Assembly (NCBI GenBank): GCA_963754045.1 | Contig: CAVWEN010000002.1 | Span: 1,240,001 to 1,304,000, forward strand | Length of the DNA: 64,000 bases | Direction: 5' to 3' | Source: JALZKA01 sp963754045 | GTDB taxonomy: Bacteria > Actinomycetota > Thermoleophilia > Solirubrobacterales > 70-9 | In this document: piece by piece, positions 39,687-48,622 of the stretch | How the letters are laid out: the number at the start of each line of letters is the position of its first letter | Numbering within the stretch: position 1 is the first letter of the stretch | Notes under the pieces: model-generated | What the model was told of the DNA's origin: nothing | Databases searched by the model: none | Seen by the model: the letters and a program-made list of their open reading frames with translations, nothing else | Program-made: the position numbers and the translations under genes

Positions 39687-40268
39687 GTGCTCGCGTCGCG
39701 CTCGCCGCGGCGGCGCGAGATCCTCGGCTGGCTCGGGCTCGAGTTCGAGTCGGTCGACCCCGGCGTCGAGGAGCTCTCATCCGGGCTCGAACCGCGCGAA
39801 CTCGTTGTGGAGAACGCGAGGCGCAAGGCCGCTGCCGGCGCCGCACTTGCGAACCCGGGCTCGCTCGTGCTCGGGGTGGATACGGACGTGTTCGTGGACG
39901 GGCGCGCGCTCGGCAAGCCCACCGACCGCGCCGGGGCCGAGCAACGCCTGCGCAAGCTCTCAGGTCGCGAGCACGAAGTCCTGAGCGGGGTCTGTCTGGC
40001 GGGCCCGGGCGCCGCATCACAGCGGGTCGGCTGCGCCCGTTCGGTCGTTCGTTTCGAGTCGCTGGACGAGCGACTCCTGCGTGCCTATCTGGACTCGGGA
40101 GAATGGGCCGGACGGGCTGGCGCTTACTCGATCCAGGGCATCGGATCGGCAATGGTCGCCGCTGTGGACGGCGACTTCTCGAATGTCGTCGGATTGCCGA
40201 TCCGCACTCTCCTCGAGCTCGAACCGGCCCTTTCCGGCGCTCTCGCAGGTGAAACGCCTCATCCCTAA
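39687..40268 (+). CDS. maf: Maf-family nucleotide pyrophosphatase
   Basis: 193 residues. Hydrolyses dTTP/UTP or modified nucleotides. Seen: LASRSPRRREILGWLG (N-terminal signature), GVDTDVFVDGRALGKPTDRAGAEQRLRKLSGREHEVLSG with the catalytic Asp, and RAGAYSIQGIGSAMVAAVDGDFSNVVGLP, all typical of Maf. The GTG at 39687 gives the usual VLAS start. Linked to ndk and followed by mreC, as in many bacteria. Confidence 0.93.
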   Translation: MLASRSPRRREILGWLGLEFESVDPGVEELSSGLEPRELVVENARRKAAAGAALANPGSLVLGVDTDVFVDGRALGKPTDRAGAEQRLRKLSGREHEVLSGVCLAGPGAASQRVGCARSVVRFESLDERLLRAYLDSGEWAGRAGAYSIQGIGSAMVAAVDGDFSNVVGLPIRTLLELEPALSGALAGETPHP

Positions 40269-40384
40269 AGCGAAGAAATAGGGTTAGGGTTTTTCACTAG
40301 TCTCGAGTACGCCTTGCGGCTTGGGTTTCCTTCGCTACCGTCTCGGGGGATGTCGTCCTCGATCAACGTCACGATCCGGTAGCC

Positions 40385-41254
40385 GTGTATCGCAAGCAGG
40401 TACGCCGACGCCGGGCTGTCCTGGTCGCGTTGATGGTAATTTCGCTCCTCCTGATTTCGGCCCATTTCACTGAGGCGAGATCGGGCCCGCTGCATGCCAT
40501 CCAGCGCGTCACCGCGACCGTGCTCTCGCCCCTGGAAGGGGTTGCGAGCGCCGCCCTGAAGCCGGGGCGCGATTTCGTGAACTGGTTTGACGAAACCTTT
40601 GACGCGCGGGGCGACGTCGACGAGCTCCGCACCGAAAACGAGGAGCTGCGCGCGCAGCTGGCCGAGGCACAGACCGCGGTCGGCGAGAACGAGCAGTTCC
40701 GAGCGCTGCTCGACCTCGGCGAATCCGAGGCGCTCGCCGGCTACGCCTCCGTTACCGGCCGGGTGATCGCCCGCTCACCGTCGACGTGGTTTCAGACCGT
40801 GACTGTGAACGCCGGCTCCGGCGACGGCGTCGAGATCGATGACCCGGTTGTCGCGGGCGCCGGCCTGGTCGGCCGGATCACCGAGGTCACCTCCGGGACA
40901 GCGCAGGTCCAGCTCATCACCGACCATCGCAACGCCGTGTCGGCCCGGGTTCTGCCCGAGGGCCCACAGGGGATCGTCGAACCGGTCGCGGGCGAGCCCG
41001 ACGACCTCACCCTCGATTTCGTCGACAACGACCAGGAGATCGAGGAGGGGCAGATCCTCGTCACCGCCGGCTGGAACGACGGCCGCATCGCCTCGACCTA
41101 CCCGTACGGCATCGAGATCGGCGAGGTCACCGAGACCACGCTCGGCGAGGAGGACTTTCAGCGCATCACCGTCGAGCCCTACGTGGACATGCGGGATCTG
41201 CAGTACGTCCAGATGCTGACCGGTGGCCCAGAACGGCCGGAGGTAACCGGGTGA
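40385..41254 (+). CDS. mreC: Rod shape-determining protein MreC
   Basis: 289 residues from a GTG. Scaffold of the lateral-wall elongation machinery, at the membrane. Seen: one N-terminal helix (about 11-28, VLVALMVISLLLIS), a coiled coil (about 78-105, VDELRTENEELRAQLAEAQTAVGE) and the MreC beta-barrel domain (about 115-275). The usual mreB directly upstream is absent: the preceding gene is maf. Confidence 0.92.
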   Translation: MYRKQVRRRRAVLVALMVISLLLISAHFTEARSGPLHAIQRVTATVLSPLEGVASAALKPGRDFVNWFDETFDARGDVDELRTENEELRAQLAEAQTAVGENEQFRALLDLGESEALAGYASVTGRVIARSPSTWFQTVTVNAGSGDGVEIDDPVVAGAGLVGRITEVTSGTAQVQLITDHRNAVSARVLPEGPQGIVEPVAGEPDDLTLDFVDNDQEIEEGQILVTAGWNDGRIASTYPYGIEIGEVTETTLGEEDFQRITVEPYVDMRDLQYVQMLTGGPERPEVTG

Positions 41255-41306
41255 GCGACGCAGGTTGCGACACCACGTTGCGCCCCCTGGTGGGCGAGGT
41301 TCAGAG

Positions 41307-41918
41307 GTGATCGTCACCTGGCAGATCGCCGCCAGGCTTGCCGTGATCGTTGTTGCAGGGGTGCTTGTCCAGATTTCTTTCCTCTCGTACCTCTCAATCC
41401 TCGGCGCGACCCCGGAGCTGATGCCGGCCGTCGTCGCGGCGCTCGGGCTGCTCGGGGGCGCAGTTCCTGGGGCGGTACTCGGCTTCATCGCGGGTCTGCT
41501 GCTCGACTCGGCCCTGCTGCAGACGCTCGGGGTCAGCTCACTCGTGCTGCTGTCGGTCGGCTACCTGGCCGGGCGCTACCGCGAGCTGTTCGAGATCGAC
41601 TCCAATCGCGCCCCCGTTCTGCTCGCCGCGGGGCTCACGTTGTTCGCGGCAGCGGCCTTTGCGGCGCTACAGCTGATGCTCGGCGTCGAAACGGCAGTGA
41701 GCCTGCTCGCGGTCCGCGAGATCATCGTCAAGGGTTTGTTGGCACTAGTGCTCGCGATCCCGGTGTACCCGCTCGTCCGTTTCGCCCTGCGACCCGCGCT
41801 GGTCGACTATGAGAGCTCCAAGCGCAGGCGCTGGCTCCCCCGGCGCACCAAAAGTAAGCGTTCCGAGCGCCGCCCGCGGGTGACCGAGCCGGTTGAGCTG
41901 GCCGGGGACCGCCCATGA
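41307..41918 (+). CDS. mreD: Rod shape-determining protein MreD
   Basis: 203 residues from the GTG at 41307; a TTG 42 bases upstream would give a longer, unlike N-terminus. Seen: five hydrophobic helices (from VTWQIAARLAVIVVAGVLVQISFLSYLSILG on), typical of MreD, and a basic C-terminal tail (SSKRRRWLPRRTKSKRSERR). Membrane component of the elongasome, between mreC and mrdA. Its TGA overlaps the mrdA ATG (ATGA). Confidence 0.87.
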   Translation: MIVTWQIAARLAVIVVAGVLVQISFLSYLSILGATPELMPAVVAALGLLGGAVPGAVLGFIAGLLLDSALLQTLGVSSLVLLSVGYLAGRYRELFEIDSNRAPVLLAAGLTLFAAAAFAALQLMLGVETAVSLLAVREIIVKGLLALVLAIPVYPLVRFALRPALVDYESSKRRRWLPRRTKSKRSERRPRVTEPVELAGDRP

Positions 41919-43837
41919 CCTTCAACCAGGGACAGTGGAACAGCGACCGGACAACGCCGAGGCAGTTCACCGGTCGCGTGGCCGTGCTTGGCGCAGTCGC
42001 CCTGCTTGCCTTCACCGCGATCTTCTTTCGGCTCTGGTATCTGCAGGTGCTTTCGGGCGACAGCTACCTCGCCGAGGCCGAGAACAATCGCGTCCGTGAG
42101 GTCACGGTGGCCGCCCCCCGTGGCGAGATCCGCGACCGCAACGGCAAGGTGCTGGTCGGCAATCGCGAGGCGCTGGCACTGCAGCTACGGGTGGATGAGC
42201 TGCCGGGGACGGCTGCGCGCAAGGCGGACTTGATCAGTCGCCTTTCCGGGGTGGCGGACATCCGCGGCACCAAAATCCGCAAGGAGATCAAGGAACAGAC
42301 CGAGGAGCTTCCGGGGAGCCCGGTCACGCTGCGCCGTGACGTCCCGATCGAGCTTGTCTACTACCTGCGCGAGAACCAGCAGCGCTTCCCCGGCGTCTCG
42401 GTCGACCGGGTCTTCGTGCGCCGCTACCCGCAAGGCTCGCTGGCGGCGCACACCTTCGGCTATGTACGCGAGATCGGGCCTGAGCAGCTGGCCGAGCCCA
42501 CCTACGAGGGCCTAATCCCGGGCGATGAGATCGGTCGCGACGGGGTGGAACTCGCCTACGACCAAGTCCTCCGCGGGCTCAGCGGCACCTCCCGGGTCCA
42601 GGTGGACGCCGCGGGGATGCCGAGCGGGCGCGAGACCGCCGTGCGCGAGCCCGAGCCGGGTAATGACCTCCTGCTCACGATCGACGCAGGCCTGCAGGAG
42701 GTGGGCGAGAGCGCCCTTGGCTCGCTCTCGCTCCCCGGCGCATTCGTTGCCATGGACGCGCGGAACGGCGAAATCCTGGGGATGGGGTCGAGCCCCACGT
42801 TCGACCCATCGCTGCTGGCGAAGCCCGAGATCTCACAGGCGACGTCCGAGACGATCTTCGGAGACCCCGACGACGCCACGTCCACGGGCGCGCCGGCGTT
42901 CAACCGCGCGATCGCCGGCGCCTACCCCACCGGATCCACCTTCAAGCCCTTCACCGCGCTGGCGGCCCTCGACGCGGGCTACCTCGACACCGGCGAGACC
43001 ATCGTGGACGACGGGCTCTACGAGGTCGGCGACCAGGAGTTCCGCAATGCGCAGGACGCGGTGTTCGGTCCGCTCCAGCTACGCGAGGCGCTGAAGGTGT
43101 CCTCCGACGTCTTCTTCTACACGCTCGGCGCTCGGGCCGAGGACGACGGCAGCGAATCGATTCAGAAGTGGGCCAAGCAGCTCGGCCTGGGGTCGGAGAC
43201 CGGGATCGACATCCCGGGCGAGGCGCCCGGCCTGGTTCCGACGCCAGATTGGCGCAACGACCTCTACCGGCAGGGCCTGACCGACCGGCCCTGGTCCGTG
43301 GGCGACTCGATCAACCTTTCGGTCGGCCAGGGCGACGTTCAGGCGGATCCGCTGCAAATGGCGACGGCGTACGCGGCGATCGGCAACGGTGGCACCGTCG
43401 TGACCCCGCATGTCGCCCTGCGAGCCGAGGATCCAGCCGGAGATGTCGTGCAGCAGGTTTCGCCGTCGCCCAAGCGCGAGGTCGCGATCGAGCCCGCGTG
43501 GCGCTCGGCGATCATGGACGGCCTGCGCGACTCGTCCATGGAGCCGGGCGGCACCTCCTACCCGATCTTCGGGGGCTTTCCGTTCGATGTCGCGGGCAAG
43601 ACCGGCACCGCCGAGCGGCCCCCGAACGGTGACCAGTCGTGGTTTGTCGCGATGGCCCCGGCGGACGATCCGGAGATCGTGGTTGCCGTGACGGTCGAGC
43701 AGGGCGGCTTCGGCGCCGACTCAGCGGCGCCTGTCGCGGCGCAGATCCTGACCGAGCATTTTGCGGTCGAACCCGACCAAATCGACGACGTAGCAGCGGA
43801 AACGGCCTCCTCGGACGGTACGGTTGTATACGAGTGA
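41915..43837 (+). CDS. mrdA: Penicillin-binding protein 2
   Basis: 640 residues, in ATGA overlap with mreD. Transpeptidase that cross-links peptidoglycan during elongation. Seen: a membrane anchor (about 22-43), pedestal domain with AENNRVREVTVAAPRGEIRDRNG, catalytic STFK in YPTGSTFKPFTAL, SSD in KVSSDVFFYTLG, and KTGTAE in DVAGKTGTAERP. The order SxxK, SxD, KTG is complete, so an active enzyme is expected. Followed ten bases later by rodA. Confidence 0.96.
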   Translation: MTFNQGQWNSDRTTPRQFTGRVAVLGAVALLAFTAIFFRLWYLQVLSGDSYLAEAENNRVREVTVAAPRGEIRDRNGKVLVGNREALALQLRVDELPGTAARKADLISRLSGVADIRGTKIRKEIKEQTEELPGSPVTLRRDVPIELVYYLRENQQRFPGVSVDRVFVRRYPQGSLAAHTFGYVREIGPEQLAEPTYEGLIPGDEIGRDGVELAYDQVLRGLSGTSRVQVDAAGMPSGRETAVREPEPGNDLLLTIDAGLQEVGESALGSLSLPGAFVAMDARNGEILGMGSSPTFDPSLLAKPEISQATSETIFGDPDDATSTGAPAFNRAIAGAYPTGSTFKPFTALAALDAGYLDTGETIVDDGLYEVGDQEFRNAQDAVFGPLQLREALKVSSDVFFYTLGARAEDDGSESIQKWAKQLGLGSETGIDIPGEAPGLVPTPDWRNDLYRQGLTDRPWSVGDSINLSVGQGDVQADPLQMATAYAAIGNGGTVVTPHVALRAEDPAGDVVQQVSPSPKREVAIEPAWRSAIMDGLRDSSMEPGGTSYPIFGGFPFDVAGKTGTAERPPNGDQSWFVAMAPADDPEIVVAVTVEQGGFGADSAAPVAAQILTEHFAVEPDQIDDVAAETASSDGTVVYE

Positions 43838-43847
43838 GGCTTCCTAG

Positions 43848-45071
43848 ATGGCTGTTGTAAGCGGTCCAAGGCCCCGTGCCAGAGCAACCGTGCGGCCTCG
43901 GCCCTTTGCCGAGCCGCGCGACAGCCTGCTCGAGCGCGCCGGGGTTCTGAGGTTGGATTTCGCCCTGCTGGGGGCCGCGATCGGGCTGATCGCGTTCTCG
44001 ATCTACACGCTCGGCCAAACGACCGCCGAGGACATCCCCGGCGATCCCCATTACTACGTAATCCGGCAGTCGATTTACGCGATCGCGGGCATCGCCTTGA
44101 TGCTCGCCGTGGCCCGAATCGACTACTCGCGATTCCGCGAGCTGCGCGTCGGCATCTTCTCGGCGATGGTCGCTTCGGTGATCCTCGTCCTGATGCTCGG
44201 CGCAGCAACCCGCGGCTCGCGGCGCTGGATCGAGACACCGTTCTTTACGTTCCAGCCTTCAGAGCTGGGGAAGGTCCTGCTGATCCTCGTCCTTGCGGCG
44301 GTCGTGATCGACCGCTTGCACGGGACGTCGGAGACGCGCCGGACTTCGCGCGTATTGCTGCTGGGAGCGATCCCGGCAGGCCTGGTTTTCATCCAGCCCG
44401 ACCTCGGCACCTCGTTGGTGTACGGGGTCGTAACACTCGCGGTCCTCTACATCGCCGGAACGAGCTGGCAGCACTTCGCTGTGCTCGGCGCGCTCGGCGC
44501 GATGGCCGTGACCGTGGTCCTCGTAATCGCTCCGGCGATCGGAACGCCGCTCCTGCAGCCGTACCAGCAGGAGCGCCTGACCGCATTCCTTAGCCCTAGC
44601 GAGGACCCGGCTGACACGAGTTATCAGATCAATCAGTCGTTGATCAGCGTCGGCGCCGGTGGTAAAACCGGCCGTGGCGACGAATCAACGCAGACGCGGG
44701 AAGGCTTCCTGCCTGAACGCCACACCGACTTCATTTTTGCGGTGGTTGGCGAGCGGTACGGGTTTGTTGGATCCGCGTTTGTCCTATCCCTTTTCGCCCT
44801 GCTGATCTGGCGGGCGCTGCGAATAATGACGCTCTCGAAGAACTTGTACGGAGCCATCATCGCCGGCTCGATTGCCGCGATGCTGATCTTCCAGGTCTTC
44901 ATCAACGTGGGTATGAACATCGGGATCGCACCCATCACGGGAATCCCGTTGCCACTGATGAGTTCCGGAGGCTCCTCCGTGATCGTCACGTTCCTCGCAC
45001 TCGGATTGCTTCAAAGCATCTATGTGCAATCGCAGCTCGCATCAGGTCGCAGGGAGAACCTGCACACCTGA
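43848..45071 (+). CDS. rodA: RodA-family SEDS glycosyltransferase
   Basis: 407 residues. Polymerises lipid II into glycan strands with PBP2. Seen: about ten helices; RGSRRWIETPFFTFQPSELGKVLLIL (about 124-148), the extracellular loop with the SEDS Asp region and GVYTLGQ-type opening, and GIPLPLMSSGGSSVIVTFLALGLLQSI near the C-terminus, a SEDS hallmark. An N-terminal basic stretch (RPRARATVRPRPFAEPRDS) precedes helix 1. Last of the mreC-mreD-mrdA-rodA cluster; rng starts 14 bases after. Confidence 0.95.
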   Translation: MAVVSGPRPRARATVRPRPFAEPRDSLLERAGVLRLDFALLGAAIGLIAFSIYTLGQTTAEDIPGDPHYYVIRQSIYAIAGIALMLAVARIDYSRFRELRVGIFSAMVASVILVLMLGAATRGSRRWIETPFFTFQPSELGKVLLILVLAAVVIDRLHGTSETRRTSRVLLLGAIPAGLVFIQPDLGTSLVYGVVTLAVLYIAGTSWQHFAVLGALGAMAVTVVLVIAPAIGTPLLQPYQQERLTAFLSPSEDPADTSYQINQSLISVGAGGKTGRGDESTQTREGFLPERHTDFIFAVVGERYGFVGSAFVLSLFALLIWRALRIMTLSKNLYGAIIAGSIAAMLIFQVFINVGMNIGIAPITGIPLPLMSSGGSSVIVTFLALGLLQSIYVQSQLASGRRENLHT

Positions 45072-45084
45072 GGTGAGTTAGCAC

Positions 45085-46932
45085 TTGAAGAAAAGAATTC
45101 TCGTATCCGTCGACGCCGGCGAGACCCGCGTCGCCGTGTTCGAACGAAAGGGCAACGCTAAGCCCAAGGTCGCGGAGCTCTACGTGGAGCGCCGCGGCTC
45201 GCGATCAATCGTCGGGAACATCTACAAGGGCGTCGTCGACAACGTTCTGCCCGGGCTTGAGGCCGCGTTCGTGGATATCGGCCTCGAGCGCAACGGCTTC
45301 CTGCACGTGGACGAGATCGTCCTGCCGGGAGGAGAGAAGGTGCCGCGCCGCGGCCACGGCAAGGGCCGCTCGATCGCCGAGCTGATCAAGCCCAAACAGG
45401 AGGTTCTGGTCCAGGTGGTCAAGGATCCCCTGAAGACGAAGGGCGCGAGGCTCTCGATGCAGCTCTCGATCGCCGGGCGCTATCTGGTCTACATGCCGCA
45501 GGGCGCTGGGGTCGGCGCTAGCCGACGCCTGCCCGACGCCGAGCGCGACAGGCTGCGAAAGCTGCTCCAAAAGCTTCACAAGGGTGACGGCGGGGTGATC
45601 GTCCGGACCGCCGCGCAGGGAGCTGAGAGCGAGGACTTCGAGCGCGACATCGAGTACCTGCGCCGCCTGCATCAGGTGGTGGACCGCCGCGGCGAGGACG
45701 TGAAGGCCCCGGACCTCGTCTTCCAGGAGGCTGACCTCTCGATCCGGGTCCTGCGCGACGTGCTTTCGAAGGAATTCGACGGCGCGGTCATCGACGACCC
45801 CAAGCAGCTCGAGCGGGTCACCAGCTTCTTTGGGCGGACGGCGCCCGAGCTGAACGAGCAAGTCGAGCTGTACGAGGGCTCCGAGCCGCTGTTTGAGAAG
45901 GAGGGCGCCGCCGACGCAATTCGCTCGACGCTCTCACGCCGGGTCGACCTGCCCTCGGGCGGATACCTGATGATCGACTACGCAGAGGCGCTGACGGTGG
46001 TGGACATCAACACCGGCAGCTTCACCGGCCGCGGCAAGGGCCGGCTCGAGGACACGATCACGAAGGTCAACATCGAGGCCGCCGAGGAGGTGGTGCGCCA
46101 GCTGAGGCTGCGCGACATCGGCGGCATCATCGTCGTCGACTTCATCGACATGGCACGGGCTCGCAACCGCGATCAGGTCCTGAAGACGATGCGCAAGGCG
46201 CTCGACGAGGACAAGACGAAGACCTACGTGGTGGAGATCTCACCGCTGGGACTTGTCGAGATGACCCGTCAGAACGTCACCGACGGCGTGCGCGAGATCC
46301 TCACCCGAACCTGTCCGACGTGTGAGGGCGAGGGCGTTGTGCTCTCCGAGGAGACGGTCGCGATCGACGTCATTCGCAAGCTTCGCGAGCTGGTGGCAGA
46401 CGAGCCCGAGCCGGAGGCGTTCTTGATCCGGGTCAATCCGAAGGTCGCCGCGAAGTTGCTCGAGTCCGAAAGCGGGCTGGAGGAGCTCGAAGGGGACACA
46501 GGCAAGCATTTCCACTTCGAAGGCGGTGACGCCCTCCCGATCGCCACCTACGACGTGGCCGACAAGGGCACGCGCGATGACATCGAACAGCGTGCGCTGC
46601 CGTTCGCGGTCGGCGACGAGGTCCTCGTAGCGATCGAGGAGCCCCACATGTACAACGCCGACGATGCGGTGGCGCGGCTCGACTCGTACATCGTCTCGGT
46701 CGCCGGTGGCGGCCGATTCGTGGGTGAGCGGCGGCTCGTCCGCATCGAGGAGGTCGCTCGCTCGGCGGCCACGGCGTCGCTCGTGGACAACGGTGACGGG
46801 GGCGATCCGGACGAAGACGAGCAGCTAGAATCCTCCGCCTCCGGCAGGCGCCGCAGAGGCCGCAGAGGCGGCCGTGGGCGCTCGCGCTCAGGCGCGGAAG
46901 AGCCGGCGACGACGACCGATTCACCCGAATGA
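45085..46932 (+). CDS. rng: Ribonuclease E/G family endoribonuclease
   Basis: 615 residues from a TTG (KKRILVSVD). Processes and degrades RNA, including tRNA, rRNA and mRNA. Seen: an S1 domain inside the first 130 residues (NIYKGVVDNVLPGLEAAFVDIGLERNGFLH), the DNase-I-like catalytic domain with VVDINTGSFTGRGKGR and IIVVDFIDMARARNR carrying the Mg2+-binding Asp pair, and the Zn-link RTCPTCEGEG. An Arg/Gly-rich tail (GRRRRGRRGGRGRSR) is unusual for RNase G and may bind RNA. Overlaps rplU by ATGA. Confidence 0.94.
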   Translation: MKKRILVSVDAGETRVAVFERKGNAKPKVAELYVERRGSRSIVGNIYKGVVDNVLPGLEAAFVDIGLERNGFLHVDEIVLPGGEKVPRRGHGKGRSIAELIKPKQEVLVQVVKDPLKTKGARLSMQLSIAGRYLVYMPQGAGVGASRRLPDAERDRLRKLLQKLHKGDGGVIVRTAAQGAESEDFERDIEYLRRLHQVVDRRGEDVKAPDLVFQEADLSIRVLRDVLSKEFDGAVIDDPKQLERVTSFFGRTAPELNEQVELYEGSEPLFEKEGAADAIRSTLSRRVDLPSGGYLMIDYAEALTVVDINTGSFTGRGKGRLEDTITKVNIEAAEEVVRQLRLRDIGGIIVVDFIDMARARNRDQVLKTMRKALDEDKTKTYVVEISPLGLVEMTRQNVTDGVREILTRTCPTCEGEGVVLSEETVAIDVIRKLRELVADEPEPEAFLIRVNPKVAAKLLESESGLEELEGDTGKHFHFEGGDALPIATYDVADKGTRDDIEQRALPFAVGDEVLVAIEEPHMYNADDAVARLDSYIVSVAGGGRFVGERRLVRIEEVARSAATASLVDNGDGGDPDEDEQLESSASGRRRRGRRGGRGRSRSGAEEPATTTDSPE

Positions 46933-47423
46933 CAGATACCTACGCGATCATCGAGACCGGCGGCAAGCAGTACCGCGCTGAGAAGGGCGCGGTAATCACC
47001 GTCGATCGCCTGCATGCGGGCGAGGGCGACAGGGTGACGCTCCGTCCCGTGATGTTCCGCGGCGACGGCGAGATCGTGGCGGCGGGCGCCGACCTTGAGA
47101 AGGTCAAGGTCGAGGCGGTCGTCTCCGAGCATTTCCGCGGTGAGAAGATCAGGGTCTTCCGCTACAAGGCCAAGAAGGGTGTCCGCAAGCGTCGCGGTCA
47201 TCGCTCCGAGCTGACCAAGCTCGAGGTGACGGACGTGAAGCTGCTGACTCGCAAGCCGGCCGCCAAGAAGGCCGACACCGAGGCGAAGGCGACGGCCGAA
47301 AAGACGCCTGCCGCAAAGCCGGCCGAGAAGAAGCCGGCCGCGAAGAAGCCCGCCGCGAAGAAGCCTGCCGCGAAGAAGCCTGCACCGAAGAAGCCTGCAC
47401 CGAAGAAGGACGAGGAGGCCTAG
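46929..47423 (+). CDS. rplU: 50S ribosomal protein L21 with Lys/Ala/Pro repeat tail
   Basis: 164 residues; the usual L21 is about 103, so the last 60 residues are extra. ATGA overlap with rng. Seen: ETGGKQYRAEKGAVITVDRLHAGEGDRV and KAKKGVRKRRGHRSELTKLEVTDV are the L21 core. The tail is a five-residue K-K-P-A-A/P repeat (about 139-163) resembling the histone-H1-like tails of actinobacterial ribosomal and DNA-binding proteins. Paired with rpmA as usual. Confidence 0.97.
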   Translation: MTDTYAIIETGGKQYRAEKGAVITVDRLHAGEGDRVTLRPVMFRGDGEIVAAGADLEKVKVEAVVSEHFRGEKIRVFRYKAKKGVRKRRGHRSELTKLEVTDVKLLTRKPAAKKADTEAKATAEKTPAAKPAEKKPAAKKPAAKKPAAKKPAPKKPAPKKDEEA

Positions 47424-47425
47424 CC

Positions 47426-47683
47426 ATGGCGCATAAGAAGGGACTCGGCTCGAGCCGCAACGGACGCGACTCGAATCCGAAGATGCTTGGCGTAAAGATC
47501 TTCGCCGGCCAGCAGGTCAACGGCGGCGAGATCCTCGTCCGCCAGCGCGGCACCCGCTTTCGCCCCGGGCCCGGGGCCGGCATCGGTCGTGACCACACCA
47601 TCTTCGCCACACGCGCCGGCGTCGTCGAGTTCGACCAAGGCCACAGGGGCCGGACGATCTCGGTCGCCGAAGCGGGCGAGTAG
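47426..47683 (+). CDS. rpmA: 50S ribosomal protein L27
   Basis: 85 residues, normal length. Seen: MAHKKGLGSSRNGRDSNPKMLGVKIFAGQQVNGGEILVRQRGT and HTIFATRAGVVEF, the complete L27 pattern. Begins with MAHKKG directly, so no N-terminal cleavage extension of the Firmicutes type. It sits two bases after rplU and 22 before the sigma factor gene. Confidence 0.97.
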   Translation: MAHKKGLGSSRNGRDSNPKMLGVKIFAGQQVNGGEILVRQRGTRFRPGPGAGIGRDHTIFATRAGVVEFDQGHRGRTISVAEAGE

Positions 47684-47693
47684 GGCGCGCGGA

Positions 47694-47699
47694 TAGCCT
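47694..47699 (+). promoter_or_regulatory. -10-like TAGCCT before sigma factor gene
   Basis: TAGCCT ends six bases before the GTG at 47706; no Shine-Dalgarno. Confidence 0.5.
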
Positions 47700-47705
47700 C
47701 CGGGG

Positions 47706-48359
47706 GTGGACACGCCCGCACGGGAGAGGACGGATGCAGAACTCGTTGCGGCGTTGCGTAACTGCGATCAGGCCGCCTATTCGGGGCTCGTTGCGGAGCT
47801 GACGCCGGCGCTCACGCGCTTGGCGCTCGCGCACGTTCCCAGCCGCGCGGTGGCCGACGAGGTCGTGCAGGACACCTGGGTCGGCGTGATCAACGGGATC
47901 GATCGGTTCGAGGGGCGCTCCGCGCTTCGGACGTGGATCTTTCAGATTCTCCTCAACAACGCGCGCACGAAGGGCAAGCGCGAGAAGCGCACGCTGCCAT
48001 TTTCATCGCTGCGCCGCCGGGCGGAGGAGGGGCGCGACGAGCCGGCAGTGGATGCAGACCGGTTTCAGGGTCGGCGCGACGATGAGCCTGGCGCCTGGGC
48101 GAGTCCCCCGGCAGAGTGGTCACAGCCCGACGTGAGGCTTGCAGCCAACGAGACGCGGCAGGTGCTGCTCGAGGCGATAGCCGCCCTGCCACCGCGCCAG
48201 CGCGAGGTGATCGCCCTGCGTGACATCCAGGGCTATACCGCCGTGGAGGCGCGTAACGCGCTTGGGGTGTCGGAGACCAACCAGCGAGTTCTTCTGCACC
48301 GTGCTCGTTCGAAGGTGAGGGCCGCGCTCGAGCAGCACATGGAAGCCGAGAAAGCCTGA
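47706..48359 (+). CDS. ECF-type sigma factor
   Basis: 217 residues from a GTG, longer than typical because of an acidic insert of about 35 residues between regions 2 and 4 (AEEGRDEPAVDADRFQGRRDDEPGAWASPP). Seen: region 2 with VPSRAVADEVVQDTWVGVINGIDRFEGRSALRTWIFQILLNNARTK and region 4 with LPPRQREVIALRDIQGYTAVEARNALGVSETNQRVLLHRARSKVR. It lies one base before an anti-sigma gene. TAGCCT six bases upstream is a likely -10 for a leaderless mRNA. Confidence 0.9.
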   Translation: MDTPARERTDAELVAALRNCDQAAYSGLVAELTPALTRLALAHVPSRAVADEVVQDTWVGVINGIDRFEGRSALRTWIFQILLNNARTKGKREKRTLPFSSLRRRAEEGRDEPAVDADRFQGRRDDEPGAWASPPAEWSQPDVRLAANETRQVLLEAIAALPPRQREVIALRDIQGYTAVEARNALGVSETNQRVLLHRARSKVRAALEQHMEAEKA

Positions 48360-48360
48360 G

Positions 48361-48618
48361 ATGCCGTCCGAGCAATCGACCGAAATGACCTGCCAGCAGT
48401 TCGTCGAGATCGTCACCGACTACCTCGAGCGCCAGCTCGACGAGGCGCGGCGCGTGTGGACGGAGGAGCACCTTGCCGAGTGTGACGCCTGCCGCAACTA
48501 CCTCGAGCAGATGCAAGAGACGATCGCCGCGATGCGCGGATTGGGAGAGCGGGATCTCGACGAGGCACGCCGCGACAAGATCCTGGCCGCGATGGCTGCC
48601 CCGCGCCCGGCACACTGA
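48361..48618 (+). CDS. Zinc-containing anti-sigma factor (ZAS)
   Basis: 85 residues. Seen: CQQFVEIVTDYLERQLDEARRVWTEEHLAECDACRNYLEQMQETI, with the ZAS signature His-x3-Cys-x2-Cys. It has no membrane segment, so it is a soluble redox- or metal-sensing anti-sigma factor like RsrA-type proteins. It is one base after the sigma gene, so it should inhibit that sigma factor. Followed four bases later by obg. Confidence 0.87.
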   Translation: MPSEQSTEMTCQQFVEIVTDYLERQLDEARRVWTEEHLAECDACRNYLEQMQETIAAMRGLGERDLDEARRDKILAAMAAPRPAH

Positions 48619-48622
48619 CCGG

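Noticed and set aside
40279..40294. TAGGGTTAGGG followed by T5, resembling a telomere repeat
   Set aside because: Only two units in an AT-richer intergenic gap before mreC; a chance match with no other telomere-like context.
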